A stretch of DNA of 64,000 nt from JACCXG01 sp963836735 (GTDB lineage: Bacteria; Acidobacteriota; Vicinamibacteria; Vicinamibacterales; 2-12-FULL-66-21): assembly GCA_963836735.1 (NCBI GenBank), contig CAWIKP010000013.1, forward strand, positions 1-64,000, given 5' to 3'. The position numbers and the translations under genes were made by a program. The stretch's first letter is position 1; each line of letters opens with the position of its first letter. Below are positions 36,625 through 46,374 of the stretch, piece by piece. The notes under the pieces are model-generated. The model did not search any database. It was not told where the DNA came from and saw nothing but the letters and a program-made list of their open reading frames with translations.

Positions 36625-39517
36625 TCACTTCGTGCGGACCGGGCCCAGGTATCGGTCCAGCCAATCCAGCGCCTCTTTGATCAGCTCGGGCATCTGGTCC
36701 GGGTTCGGAAAGTGCCCGGAGTTTTCGAACACGACATGGCGCTTGTCCTTCGGCGGCGCGCCCATCAGACGAAACATCGGCTCTTGAGAGCCGACCAGCG
36801 GGAGCGCAAAATCGTGCCGGCCATTCAGCATCAGGACCGGCATCTTCGCCCGGGGAGCAAAGTTTATCGGGTCTGCCTCGGGCGGCAAGCTCTGTGCGGG
36901 AAGACCTCCGGACACCAGGATGCTCGCCTTGAACCGCGGCTCCAGCGCCGTGAGAATCGGACCGTTAACCGCGCCAGAGCTGAGCCCGTAGAACGCCAAC
37001 CTGTCCCGATCGATGTCCGGCCGGGTTTCCAGGTAGTCGATGCTGCGACCCAAATCCCTGGACTGCTGGACGGTCTGGTCTCGCCGAGCGCTCGGCCCCG
37101 CCAGCGGCAACCCTCCTCCGCGTTCGTACGAACCCTTGTAAATCGGGTACAACACGGCATGGCCGCTGCGGAGGAGGAACTCCACGAACTGCGTCGACAG
37201 GTTCTCGCTCGAGCGGGAGCGAAAGGCGTATCCGCCGGGGTAATGCACCACCGTCTGATAGGGTGGGACGGCATTCCTGGGCAGAAACAGGTGGGCCGTC
37301 ACGCGCTCGTTGCCGTACGCTGCCTGGAAGCTGATCTTCTCCGTCCGCCAATGCTCGGGGGTGTCGTCCGCCGATTCGATCACGGCGTTCAGGGATGTGC
37401 GGTCATAAGAATAGATGTTCTGGTAGAGCCGGAAGGTCTCATCGCTGGCCGGCTCTTCCCTGCTGTAGTCGCGACTCAACGCCCCGACCGCAGCGGTGAG
37501 TTGATCGGAACGGGGACGGGGATACTTGGCGCAGCGGAAGCCGTAGGTGGCCAACCGTCGGAAGGGCGTTTGCGCATCCGGCTCGGTGAACATGTAGGTG
37601 GGCTCGCCCCAGCCCCCGCCCAGGATGTAGCGGCGATCGGCAGCCTGGTTCCAGCACCATTCCTTCACGTTGCCAGCCATGTCGTAAGCGCCCCACGGGC
37701 TGAGGCCCTGGTGACTGCCAACACGGGCGGGGCCGGCTCCGAAGTTGCTGAGGCGATAGATGTCGGAGAAGATGCCCACGTCGGCGGCCTTGCGCCAGTG
37801 ATAGACCGTGGGCAAGCTCTTGCCTTTGAACGTGGCGTAGGCGTCGGCTTCGAACCAACTGACGCCGCCCACCGGAAAATCAGCTTGCCCGTCGCTGTAG
37901 GTACCCAGCGCCCACGTGGAGGCTCCCGGTCGGCCGGTGGTGTCGCGAAACTCCTCCACGGCTCGCTCCCAGGACAGTTCCCGGCCGTCCTTGACGAAGG
38001 GATGCCTCCAGGTCCTCGCGCTTGCGGTACCCGCCAGCGTCGACGAATTCCTTGAACTCTCGGTTGGTGACCTCGTACTTGTCGAGCCAGTAGTCCTCCA
38101 TCTCGACGGCAGGAGCGGGGCCGTAACGGTACGGTCCACCGGGCACTCGAACCATGCCGGGCGGGGTGGAGCCTTGCGGGTCGAGCTGGAACTGGATCGC
38201 GGAAGTGGTCCAAGTCGAGAAGGCTGCTTCCACGGTATCGAACCCCTCTTTCGAGATGCGCCAATGGAGATAGGCATTCGGGACCCGTATTCCTGCGATT
38301 GGAGAAGACCCCAAGGACTCCCAGGTGGAGTCATCGGCTGCTGAGTAGTCTCTCCAATCGACGGCTGCGCCGGGAGGAGTCGTTCGAATGGTGATGGGCG
38401 CGGTCACATCGCGCCACAACTGCTGAAGCCCGCGATCCTCGGGGAGAACGCGTTGAGCCTCGCGGGCCAGGCGAAAGGCCTGCACGCTGGGTCCGGCCCG
38501 CAACAGCCGGGCGATTTCAGGAAGCGCCACGTTGCGGGCCCAGCGAGCGCGATAACTCCGAACACCGAACCACGCCCCTGCGGCAATCGCGACGACGAGG
38601 ACCAGCAACAGCGGTACGGCGACGCGCGGCCGTAACAGGGCTTGGAAGCCCGTGAAGCGGCCCAGAAGCTCTGCCTCACATCCCACCAGTTCGTCGTGCA
38701 AGTCTGCCGCGGAGGCATATCGCGCATCCCGGCTCTTTTCGAGACAGCGGTTCAGGATTGCCTCGAGTCTGCGCGGCACTTCGTGGCGCACCTTGCGGGC
38801 TCCCACCGGCGTCTGATGCAGGATCGCCGACATCGTCGAGATGGCGGAGTCGCCCTCGAACGCTCTCTGTCCGGTCAGCAGCTCATAGAGCACGGCACCG
38901 AAGCTGAAGATGTCGGAGCGCGCGTCCAGCGGCTTGCCTTCCACCTGCTCGGGCGACATGTACGGGACTGTCCCGACCGGCACGCCGTGCCGGGTGAGGC
39001 TCGCCTCGTCCGATGGCGCGCTCACAGTCGCCGCTTCGGGGGCGGCCGGGGCGGCCAGGTGCTTCGCCAAGCCGAAGTCGAGGACCTTTACCTGTCCTTC
39101 CGGCGTCACCATGACGTTCGCCGGCTTCAGGTCGCGGTGGATGACGCCGCTCTGGTGCGAGGCGCGCAGCGCATCGACGATCTGGATGGCGTACTCGAGC
39201 GCCTTCGCGACGGGATAGGTTGAAGCGAGCCGCGTCCCATCGACGTACTCCATCACCAGGAAGTCGACATCCCCTTCGCGGCCGACGTCGTGCAGGGCGC
39301 AGATGTGCCGGTGATTCAGCCCCGCGATGGCCTTGGCCTCGCGCGCAAACCGCGCCCGGCGTTCCGGGTCGGCGCTGAGGTGCGCGGGGAGCACCTTGAT
39401 GGCGACACTACGCTCGAGGCGCGTGTCCTTCGCCTTGTAGACCTCGCCCATCCCACCGGCCCCGACGGCAGCCTGGATCTCATACGGTCCGAGCCGCATG
39501 CCGGGCGACAGGGTCAC
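36625..39517 (-). CDS. Serine/threonine kinase - FGE-sulfatase-type - alpha/beta-hydrolase fusion, one frameshift
   Basis: A single membrane protein of about 964 residues. About 12-275 is a Hanks kinase (VGAGGMGEV, VAIKVL, HRDLKPANV, DFGLAKHL, GTVPYMSPEQ). A transmembrane helix at about 300-322 (VPLLLVLVVAIAAGAWFGV) is followed by a PEGA-like linker (TIRTTPPGAAVDW). An FGE-sulfatase (SUMF1) domain follows at about 445-650 (GMVRVPGGPY, GVSWFEADAY, GNVKEWCWN, YGFRCA). The C-terminal third is an alpha/beta-hydrolase with nucleophile motif GLSSGAVNG, acid NGRHDFALP and base ENSGHFPN. Frames join near 38005. The FGE part probably binds ligand rather than making formylglycine. A kinase with an extracytoplasmic esterase suggests substrate-triggered signalling; inference only. 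Confidence 0.8.
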
Positions 39518-39729
39518 GGCAGCACCTCGCGACGGAGCAGGGTTGAGCGATGCCCCCGGTGGTGCACGCGGAGATGCCGGGCGACGACCGTAGGAGCGAC
39601 CACGACACCCTCCAGAGCCTGGACGAATCAGCGGCGAAGAAGGACGATGACGATAAGTGACTGCAGACGATAAGAGATATTAGGGCCGTTTCAAGTTAGT
39701 CCAACGGCAACATCGAGCGGTTGTGCCCT

Positions 39730-40041
39730 TTAGGGTCCTGAGAAGGAAGACATTCGTGCGGTTGGCACGGCGGCCGACGACCGCATCAACAGCGCGAGAC
39801 GCCACAGGTACGCCGAACGCTTGGCATAACCTGCGGCCGCGAAGCGGCCGTCAGGTTCATGCGCAAGTTGGGCGCCGTGACCTCCAGAAAGAGAGGGACA
39901 TCGTCGAGCCAGGGCATTGTTCCAGGCGGACGCCACAACGTAGAGATGCCCCTCACCGGGTCTGACAACGGTCAGCGCGAACGCCGGCCTGGCGATCAAC
40001 ACGCGCGCCGCGAACTTGAGGTCCTGGGCAATCACTTCCAT
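39730..40041 (-). pseudogene. N-terminal remnant of an ADOP-family permease
   Basis: The frame begins MEVIAQDLKFAARVLIARPAFALTVV, the amphipathic helix and TM1 entry of the same permease family as the genes at 3534 and 6469. It then departs into sequence (RPGEGHLYVVASAW) unlike any permease, and stops after 103 codons. Only about 26 residues are family-like, so this is a deletion remnant, not a short gene. Confidence 0.45.
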
Positions 40042-40122
40042 CGCATCTCCACGCTTGCGGCGTCACCCCGCGTGGCTTGGACGATGGGAAGGCGGAAAGC
40101 GTTTATGGGATCGCGTAGTGAT

Positions 40123-40180
40123 CTTCCGCCTGAAGGCGGAAGCTACCCGCCTTCGCGCTTTGCGCTTCGGCGAGGCCGGC
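40123..40180. repeat. REP-like element (copy 1)
   Basis: A perfect palindrome CTTCCGCCTGAAGGCGGAAG is followed by CTACCCGCCTTCGCGCTTTGCGCTTCGGCGAGGCCGGCTG. The copy at 49013 has the same palindrome and the same tail with a few substitutions. It lies just beyond the stop of the DUF1592 gene, a usual REP position. Confidence 0.6.
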
Positions 40181-40200
40181 TGAGAGCTGATAGCTGACAG

Positions 40201-42632
40201 CTACTTCGCAGCTACAACCGTCTTCACTTCTTCCGCCCGCCGCGACTGGAACGGCAGGCTGCGCACGACTTCCTGGACCAGCGTCTGGAACCCATAGCCC
40301 GAGGCGGCCACTTTCCTGGCGATGCCGTTCACGGTCGGTCGGTCGTAGCGCTGGAGGCCGCGGCCGAGGCTGTAGATCAGGAGCTTCTCGGTCAGCGTCC
40401 GCGTGAGCTCGGGCACGCGTTCGCCGAGGATCTGGCGCATCTCGGCGGGGTTCGAGAACTTCTTTCCGCCGGGCAGCACGCCGCTCGAATCCACCGGGAA
40501 GCCGCCGTCCATCGTCCGCCATTTCCCGATGGCGTCGTAGTTCTCGAGCGCGAAGCCGAGCGGATCCATGCGCGCGTGGCACGAGGCGCAGATCGCGTTG
40601 GTGCGATGGGTTCTCCATCTGCTTGCGCAGCGACGCCGTGGTGCCGACCGCCTGTTCATCGAGCGCGGGGACGTCGGCGGGCGGCGGGGGCGGCGGCGTG
40701 CCGAGAATGTTCTGCAGGATGTACTTGCCGCGGATCACGACCGAGGTCCGCGTCGGGTAGCTGGACACCGCGAGCACGCTGCCGTGCGTCAACACGCCGC
40801 CGCGCTCGGCGGTCGTGAGATCGACACGCCTGAATTCGGGGCCGGTGACGCCGTCGATGCCGTAGTGCTTCGCCAGCAGCTCGTTGAGGAACGTATACCG
40901 CGCGTCGATGAAGTCGCCGACCGGCCGGTTGTCGCGGAGAATCGAGTCGAAGAACATCCGCGTCTCGGTCTTCATCGCGTCGCGCAGCTCGGGCGTCCAG
41001 GCGGGGAACTTCTGCGGATCCGGCTTGATGGTGTCGAGGTTCCGGATCTCCAGCCACTGCCCGGCAAAGTTCTCGGCCATCGCGGACGACTTCGGATCGG
41101 CCAGCATCCGCTCGACCTGCGCGTCGAGCACCTGCCGGACGCTCAAGCGGCGGCGCTCGGCGAGCGACAGCAGCTCGTCGTCCGGCATCGAGTTCCAGAG
41201 GAAATAACTCAGCCTCGACGCCAGCTCCACGTCCGAGATCCGGTGCATCCGGCCGGGATCGTTCGGGTAGAGATCGCGCTCGATGTGGAACAGGAAGTGG
41301 GGCGACACGAGCATGGCCTGGATCGCCAGGCCAATCCCCTGCTCGACGGACTGGCCGTCGGCCACGGCCATGTCGACGAACTTCTTCAGCGCCGCGACTT
41401 CCGTTCCGGTGACCGGCCTGCGGTAGGCGCGGCGTGCCAGCGTGGCCAGGATTCGATCGACACAGCGCGGACCGGTCGCCGGATCGCACACGAGGATTTT
41501 CTTGCGGCTCGGCTTCTCACCCGCGGAGGCGAACGGCCCGATCACGGTCACGGCGCCAATCCACTTGTTGACGGTGTCCTTGTAGATCTCGTCCTGGGCC
41601 AGCGTCTTCACGAACGGGTCGTCGATGAACCCGAGACGCAGCGTGTGATCGCCTTCGGTGACGGGAACGCGAATGCGCTCTTCGGAGAGCGGGTTGAAAT
41701 AGACGAGCCCCGACGGCTTGGTCTCGACCCGGGTGGTCTGCACCAGCTTCCCGTCGATCCAGAGGCCGAGCGTGACCGGCGCGGCATCCTTCGCGCGCTG
41801 TCCCGGCAGGCCGATCTTCAGTTCGTACTCGGCATCGAAGTCGAAGCGATGCGTCGCCTCGACGTTGCTCGGGTCGATGCGCCGGAGGTTCTTGAAGCGC
41901 AGGCTGTACTCGACTTCGATCGGCTTGGGCAGCGACCCGGTGGCGATCGCCCGTTCGGCGATCCGCCCGGCCGCGGCGAGGTATTTCTCCATCAGCACCG
42001 GCGACACGGTCAGCACGTCGGCGATGTTGTCGAAGCCTTCGCCGGAGTCGTCTGTTGGAAAGTTCCGGTCGGCGCGGAAATCCACCGCGAGCAGATCGCG
42101 GATCGTGTTGGTGTACTCGGCGCGGTTCAAGCGTCTCGCGGTGACCCGGCCCGGATCCGGTTTCATGGCCGCGTCGGCGCGCTCGAACTCCTTCTCCAAC
42201 AGCTTCACCAGCGTGTGGATCTGCTCATCCGACGGCTGGATGACCGCATCGTCGGGCGGCATCTCGCGGCTCTTGAGCTTTGCCAGGATCGATTCCCATC
42301 GATCCCGGTCGCTGGCGAGCGTCTCCACGGAGCGATACACGTTCACGTCGAAGCCGCCGGAGAGATCGGTCGGGTTGTGGCACTCGCTGCAGGTGTCGTC
42401 GAAGAGTTCTTTGGTTGCGCGCGGTGAACGCGGCGGGGGTCGGCGGCCTGGCGACCGTTCGCGGCGCGGCGGTTGGCACGGCCGCCGGAGCCGGTGCCCT
42501 GCGCGGAGCGGGAGCGGCCGCCGCGGACGGCTTGCTCGCGGCTGGCGCTGACTGCTGCCCCGACGACTTCACGTTCACCGCCACGACCAGGGCGGCGGAC
42601 GCCATCACGACCGCCAAATCGTACCTTTTCAT
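40201..42632 (-). CDS. DUF1592/DUF1588/DUF1587/DUF1595/DUF1585 c-type cytochrome-like protein, two frameshifts
   Basis: A planctomycete-type haem protein of about 810 residues. A signal peptide opens it (YDLAVVMASAALVVAVNV), followed by a Pro/Ala linker. A first haem-like site CSECH is read after a frame change near 42415, then come DUF1587 (RRLNRAEYTNTIRDLL), DUF1595 (ILATLARRAYRRPV), DUF1592 (YFLWNSMPDDELLSLAE), DUF1588 (RGGVLTHGSVLAVSSYPTRTS) and DUF1585 at the C-terminus. A CASCHARMDPLGFALENYD site is read after a second frame change near 40605. Its ATG overlaps the stop of the preceding gene (ATGA). These proteins are inferred to be exported electron carriers or dehydrogenase partners; substrate unknown. 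Confidence 0.8.
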
Positions 42633-43645
42633 ATCGCCCCACCCCGCCCGCGGCCCGGCCTTGGCGCCGGCGGGGCCGACACCATGGCGGTGTACAGACT
42701 CACGATCCGATCTTTCTGCGCGGGATCCACGATCAGGTACCGATGCTTGCCATCGGTGCCCGGCGCGAACCGCGTGCTTCCGTCGTCCAGCACGCTGATC
42801 GTCCCCGGATCGGACAACTTGAAGTAGTCCTCGTCCGGGTGCACCGCGTACAGCACCGCCGCCAGCGCGGATGCCGGCGCGTCATACGGCATCGGCTTGA
42901 ACGCCCGGTACGCATCGACCAGCGGATGCACCGGCGCCCATGTGAAGTCCTTCTCGATGCTCGCGCCCGGGTACGGCAGCGCGGCTCCGACCTCGCTTCC
43001 AACCGCGACGATCGGTGTGGGCCACTCGGCAAACAGCTTCCGCGCCGCTGCCACGTCGGCCTTGACGCTGGCCTCCGGCTGTCCGGCCGGGAACGCGCCC
43101 GCAGCAACCACCAGCACCTTGCACTTCGCCGTGATCTGCGGTCCCGATCGATACAACCCGAGAATCCTCACGAGCCCTGTCGCCGGCCCGGCAAGGACGA
43201 TGGCGGCGTTGCCGTCGTGCTGGGCGAGCAGCAGATTGCGAATCAGGATGCCGCTTTCGGCGGTGTTGACGAGGCCGGCGATCGTGCTGGTGTAGAGCGG
43301 TGTGCCCTCGGCCGACGCTTTCGTGAGCAGCGGGCCGAGAGCAGCTCCGTCGTCGGATCCGGCACTGCCCTCCGGCATGCCGATCATGCCTTCGGTGATC
43401 GCGCCCACGCCGCCGCCAGGCCCCCCGACCGGCCGAGGCCGGTAGAAGCTCGAAACCACGTCCGCGAGCTTCGCGGACGTGAGGCTGGGCCGCGAGACAC
43501 TGAGTGAAATCCGCCGGGCCTCGGTTTTAGCCGTGAAGCCATTCAGCATGGCGACGGCCATCATGGCGTCGAGCCGGTTGCCGAAATCGCCGTCGAGGGC
43601 GACTCCGACAGGAGGACGGACGGGACCACGACCGGGCGCCTGCAT
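42629..43645 (-). CDS. Nucleoside-hydrolase-like protein (IUNH superfamily, divergent)
   Basis: A protein of about 338 residues with no leader peptide in the chosen frame. The N-terminus VALDGDFGNRLDAMMAVAML is a divergent version of the nucleoside-hydrolase DTDxGxDDAxA loop: the two Asp residues in DGDF and the later Asp are kept, but the tandem DD is replaced. Later the family topology continues (TPLYTSTIAGLVNTAESG, LLLAQHDGNAAIVLAGPATGL, PTPIVAVGSEVGAALPYPG, PYDAPASALAAVLYAV). ATG 43645 is preferred over TTG 43657 for its GGAAG site. It is coupled downstream to DUF1592 and follows DUF1552 by 34 bases. Activity on nucleosides is doubtful. Confidence 0.6.
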   Translation of the reverse strand: MQAPGRGPVRPPVGVALDGDFGNRLDAMMAVAMLNGFTAKTEARRISLSVSRPSLTSAKLADVVSSFYRPRPVGGPGGGVGAITEGMIGMPEGSAGSDDGAALGPLLTKASAEGTPLYTSTIAGLVNTAESGILIRNLLLAQHDGNAAIVLAGPATGLVRILGLYRSGPQITAKCKVLVVAAGAFPAGQPEASVKADVAAARKLFAEWPTPIVAVGSEVGAALPYPGASIEKDFTWAPVHPLVDAYRAFKPMPYDAPASALAAVLYAVHPDEDYFKLSDPGTISVLDDGSTRFAPGTDGKHRYLIVDPAQKDRIVSLYTAMVSAPPAPRPGRGRGGAI

Positions 43646-43679
43646 GTCAACTTCCAACGGCCAGTTTCCCGTTGCGCCG

Positions 43680-45020
43680 TTATACCAAGCTTGCCGGATC
43701 GAGATGACCAGATGCGTCGCCGAAGTTCTCCATCGGCACGCCCATGCGATCCATCAGCGTGAGATGGAAGTTCGACATCGGCGTTTCCTTCCGGTAGACC
43801 ACGCGCCGGCCCGGCTTGAAATGGTCGCCGCCGCGGCCGATGAGCAGCGTGGGCAGATCCTCGTGCAGGTGCCGGTTGCCGTCGGACAGGCCGGCGCCGT
43901 AGACGATCATGCAGTTGTCGAGCAGGCTGCAGTCGCCTTCCTTGATCGACTTCAGGTTGCCCAGCCATCCGGCCACCTGCTTCGTGTGGTACTCGTTGAT
44001 CTGGATGACCTTGTCGATCAGCTCCTGCTTGCCCTGGTGGTGCGTGCACGGATGGTGGCCATCGGCGATGCCGATCTCGCGATACGCGCGGCTCGTGCCC
44101 TCGCGTGTCATCAGGAAGGTCGAGACACGGGTCAGATCCGCCTGGAACGCGATCGTGAGCATGTCGCTCATCAGCTTGAAGTGCTCGGCGAAGTCGGGCG
44201 GCACGCCGTACGGCTTGTCCATCCCCGGATTGATCTGGACGCTTTCCTTCTCTGCTTTCTCGAGCTGACGCTCGACTTCACGAATCGACGAGAGGTACTC
44301 CTCGAGCTTCCGCCGGTCGGTCGGCCCCAGGGACGACTGGAGCTTCTTCGTATCGCCGGTCACGAAGTCCAGGATGCTTCGGCGGTAGCGCGCCCGGCGG
44401 TCCATGTCCTCCGGGCTCAGGATCACGCCGGTGCCGAACAGCCGCTCGAACAGCACGCGAGGATCGAGCACCGGCGGCAGCGGCTGGGTCTCGCTGCGCC
44501 AGGAGAGGTTGTTGGTGTAGGCGCAGGAGTATCCGGAGTCGCAGTCACCCGCCTGGCGCGAGTCGTCCATGCCGAGCTCGAGCGAGGCAAAGCGGGTCTC
44601 GTGGCCGATCTTGTTGGCGATGATCTGATCGCAGGAAATGCTCGCCTTGATGTCGATGGTGGTCTTCTTCACCTGCACACCGGTCAGGTACGATCCGGCA
44701 CAGCGGCCATGATCGCCGGGGCCGTCGAGCAAGGCGCGGCCGCTGTTGTTCGTGAGGTTGCCGATCTGGATCATGTCGCCGCGAAAGGCTTCGAGCGGCT
44801 TCAGGATCCGCGGCAGCTCGGCAGGCAGCGGGCCTTCCTGGGGCACGTTCCAGTTCTTCATGTCGATGCCGTTGGGCACATACAGGAAGGCCAGGCGTAC
44901 CGGAGCTTTCGGTGCGGCCGCGAACGCCGGCACCATCGAATCCAGGAACGGGAGCGCAACCGTTGCGCCGACCCCCTTCAGAAACGTCCTGCGTGGAAGG
45001 GACTTGCCGGTCACGATCAT
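43680..45020 (-). CDS. DUF1552 protein with Tat leader
   Basis: A 446-residue protein. ATG 45020 is chosen over longer frames because of an AGGTGG site and the leader that begins there: GKSLPRRTFLKGVGATVALPFLD is a twin-arginine signal. The body matches DUF1552: VRLAFLYVPNGIDMKNW, GDMIQIGNLTNN, DHGRCAGSYLTG, TRFASLELGMDDS, SCAYTNNLSWR, and C-terminal TMMIVYGAGLSDGNRHLHEDLPTLL-like segments with SNFHLTLMDRMG. In other bacteria DUF1552 genes are paired with DUF1592 genes, as here. The function is unknown. It is the first gene of a three-gene operon. Confidence 0.85.
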   Translation of the reverse strand: MIVTGKSLPRRTFLKGVGATVALPFLDSMVPAFAAAPKAPVRLAFLYVPNGIDMKNWNVPQEGPLPAELPRILKPLEAFRGDMIQIGNLTNNSGRALLDGPGDHGRCAGSYLTGVQVKKTTIDIKASISCDQIIANKIGHETRFASLELGMDDSRQAGDCDSGYSCAYTNNLSWRSETQPLPPVLDPRVLFERLFGTGVILSPEDMDRRARYRRSILDFVTGDTKKLQSSLGPTDRRKLEEYLSSIREVERQLEKAEKESVQINPGMDKPYGVPPDFAEHFKLMSDMLTIAFQADLTRVSTFLMTREGTSRAYREIGIADGHHPCTHHQGKQELIDKVIQINEYHTKQVAGWLGNLKSIKEGDCSLLDNCMIVYGAGLSDGNRHLHEDLPTLLIGRGGDHFKPGRRVVYRKETPMSNFHLTLMDRMGVPMENFGDASGHLDPASLV

Positions 45021-45092
45021 GGAGCCACCTCGCGAGGGTATATATCCTACCGCGGAACCGCTTCCAGCGCCTAGTTGACCGAGGTTTTGATC

Positions 45093-45187
45093 GGCCGGGT
45101 CTAAAGACCCGGCCCGACAGACGAAGGCCCCGCGCGCAATTGTAGGGGCGGGTCTTCGGACCCGCCCGTGCGGGGGGGTCTTTAGAC
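45093..45187. repeat. Two palindromes between divergent genes
   Basis: GGCCGGGTCTAAAGACCCGGCC (45093-45114) and GGGCGGGTCTTCGGACCCGCCC (45146-45167) share the GGGTCT/AGACCC core. A third half-site GGGTCTTTAGAC follows at 45176-45187. They sit in the 233-base gap between the divergent DUF1552 operon and the esterase gene, and could be REP-like repeats or operator sites. Confidence 0.5.
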
Positions 45188-45253
45188 TGCGACTAGAATT
45201 CGTCGTTCCCGACCCCGCGTGGCTTCGCGGTGCGTGGAACGGAGGTGACTCAC

Positions 45254-46351
45254 ATGCGGACGGCAGACCGTCTCGGCACTGCGGTCGTGGTGCTCGTCGT
45301 CGGCGCAGGCCTTCTCTCTCGCGGCCCGGCCGCGCAGACGCCGCCACCACAGGGCACGCCGGTGACGGCCCCGGCCGGCCGCGGCGACGCCCCTCCACGT
45401 CCGCCGCTTCTGCCGACGCCCGCGCTGACGGCGCGTCCGACGCCCGACCAGGATGGAGATTTCGTCATCGGCCCGCCCTACGATCCGGCGCCCGAGCTGA
45501 CCGTGAAGGAGGGCGTGCCGAAAGGCACGATCCACGAGTTCACGATCGACTCGAAGGACAGCAGGATCTATCCGGGCATCGCACGCAACCAGCCCGGCGC
45601 GGTGGTCCCTTATACGCGTCAGGTCGCCGTGTACGTGCCGGCCCAGCATCGGACGGGAACACCCGCGCCGTTCATCGTCGTGCAGGACGGCATGTCACCG
45701 ACGTATCGGAACAACCTGCCCCCGATCCTCGACAACCTGATTCACGAGAAGCGCGTGCCCCCCATCGTCGCCGTGATGGTGCACAACGGCGGCGGCGACG
45801 CCCAGGGCAGCCAGCGCGGCCTGGAGTACGACACGGTGTCCGGGGTCTACACCGAGTTCATCGAGAGCGAGGTGCTTCCCCGCATCACGAAGGACTACGG
45901 CATCACCTTCACGAAGGATCCCGAAGGACGGGCGACGATGGGCGGCAGTTCGGGGGCGGCGTGCGCCTTCACGATGGCGTGGTTTCATCCGGAGCTCTAC
46001 CGGCGAGTGCTGTCCTATTCCGGGACCTTCGTCAACCAGCAGTCGCCGCTCAATCCCGAGTCGCCTCGCGGCGCCTGGGAATACCACGCGACCTTCATCC
46101 CCGGCACCCCGGCGAAGCCGATTCGCGTATGGATGCACGTGAGCGAGCGGGACAATCGCTATTCCGATCAGGAGGAGACGTGGCACAACTGGGTGCTCGC
46201 CAACAATCGGATGGCGGCGGCACTCAAGGCGAAGGGCTACAAGTATCAGTACGTCTACTCCCGGGATTCGAGACATGTTGATCGCGCCGTGGTTGCGCAG
46301 ACCCTGCCCGAGGCGCTCGAGTGGCTCTGGCGGGGCTATCCACGGCAATAA
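45254..46351 (+). CDS. Exported esterase (PF00756-like alpha/beta-hydrolase)
   Basis: A 365-residue protein; GGAGGTG lies 7 bases before ATG 45254. Residues 1-28 are a signal peptide ending PAAQT, followed by a Pro-rich linker to about 65. The hydrolase domain carries the nucleophile motif GGSSGA (Ser232), strand RQVAVYVPAQ, VVQDGMSP, and a catalytic His near 343 in SRDSRHVD. It is related in fold to feruloyl esterases and esterase D. It points away from the DUF1552 operon, and the histidine kinase gene follows within 25 bases. Confidence 0.8.
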   Translation: MRTADRLGTAVVVLVVGAGLLSRGPAAQTPPPQGTPVTAPAGRGDAPPRPPLLPTPALTARPTPDQDGDFVIGPPYDPAPELTVKEGVPKGTIHEFTIDSKDSRIYPGIARNQPGAVVPYTRQVAVYVPAQHRTGTPAPFIVVQDGMSPTYRNNLPPILDNLIHEKRVPPIVAVMVHNGGGDAQGSQRGLEYDTVSGVYTEFIESEVLPRITKDYGITFTKDPEGRATMGGSSGAACAFTMAWFHPELYRRVLSYSGTFVNQQSPLNPESPRGAWEYHATFIPGTPAKPIRVWMHVSERDNRYSDQEETWHNWVLANNRMAAALKAKGYKYQYVYSRDSRHVDRAVVAQTLPEALEWLWRGYPRQ

Positions 46352-46374
46352 CAGGCTCGGAGCGTTCATCCGAC

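Larger units (their letters stand above)
39518..40200. other. Gene-poor stretch between the fusion kinase and the DUF1592 operon
   Basis: These 683 bases hold only a permease N-terminal remnant (39730-40041, minus strand) and a REP-like repeat (40123-40180). No promoter is evident for the kinase beyond about 39520-39600, where no clear -10/-35 can be named. Confidence 0.4.

Noticed and set aside
40568..42427. Very long open frames on the opposite strand of real genes, for example about 1.9 kb here and about 2.3 kb at 3756-6026
   Set aside because: They mirror conserved proteins on the other strand and have no leader, domain or ribosome-binding site; such shadows are expected at this GC.
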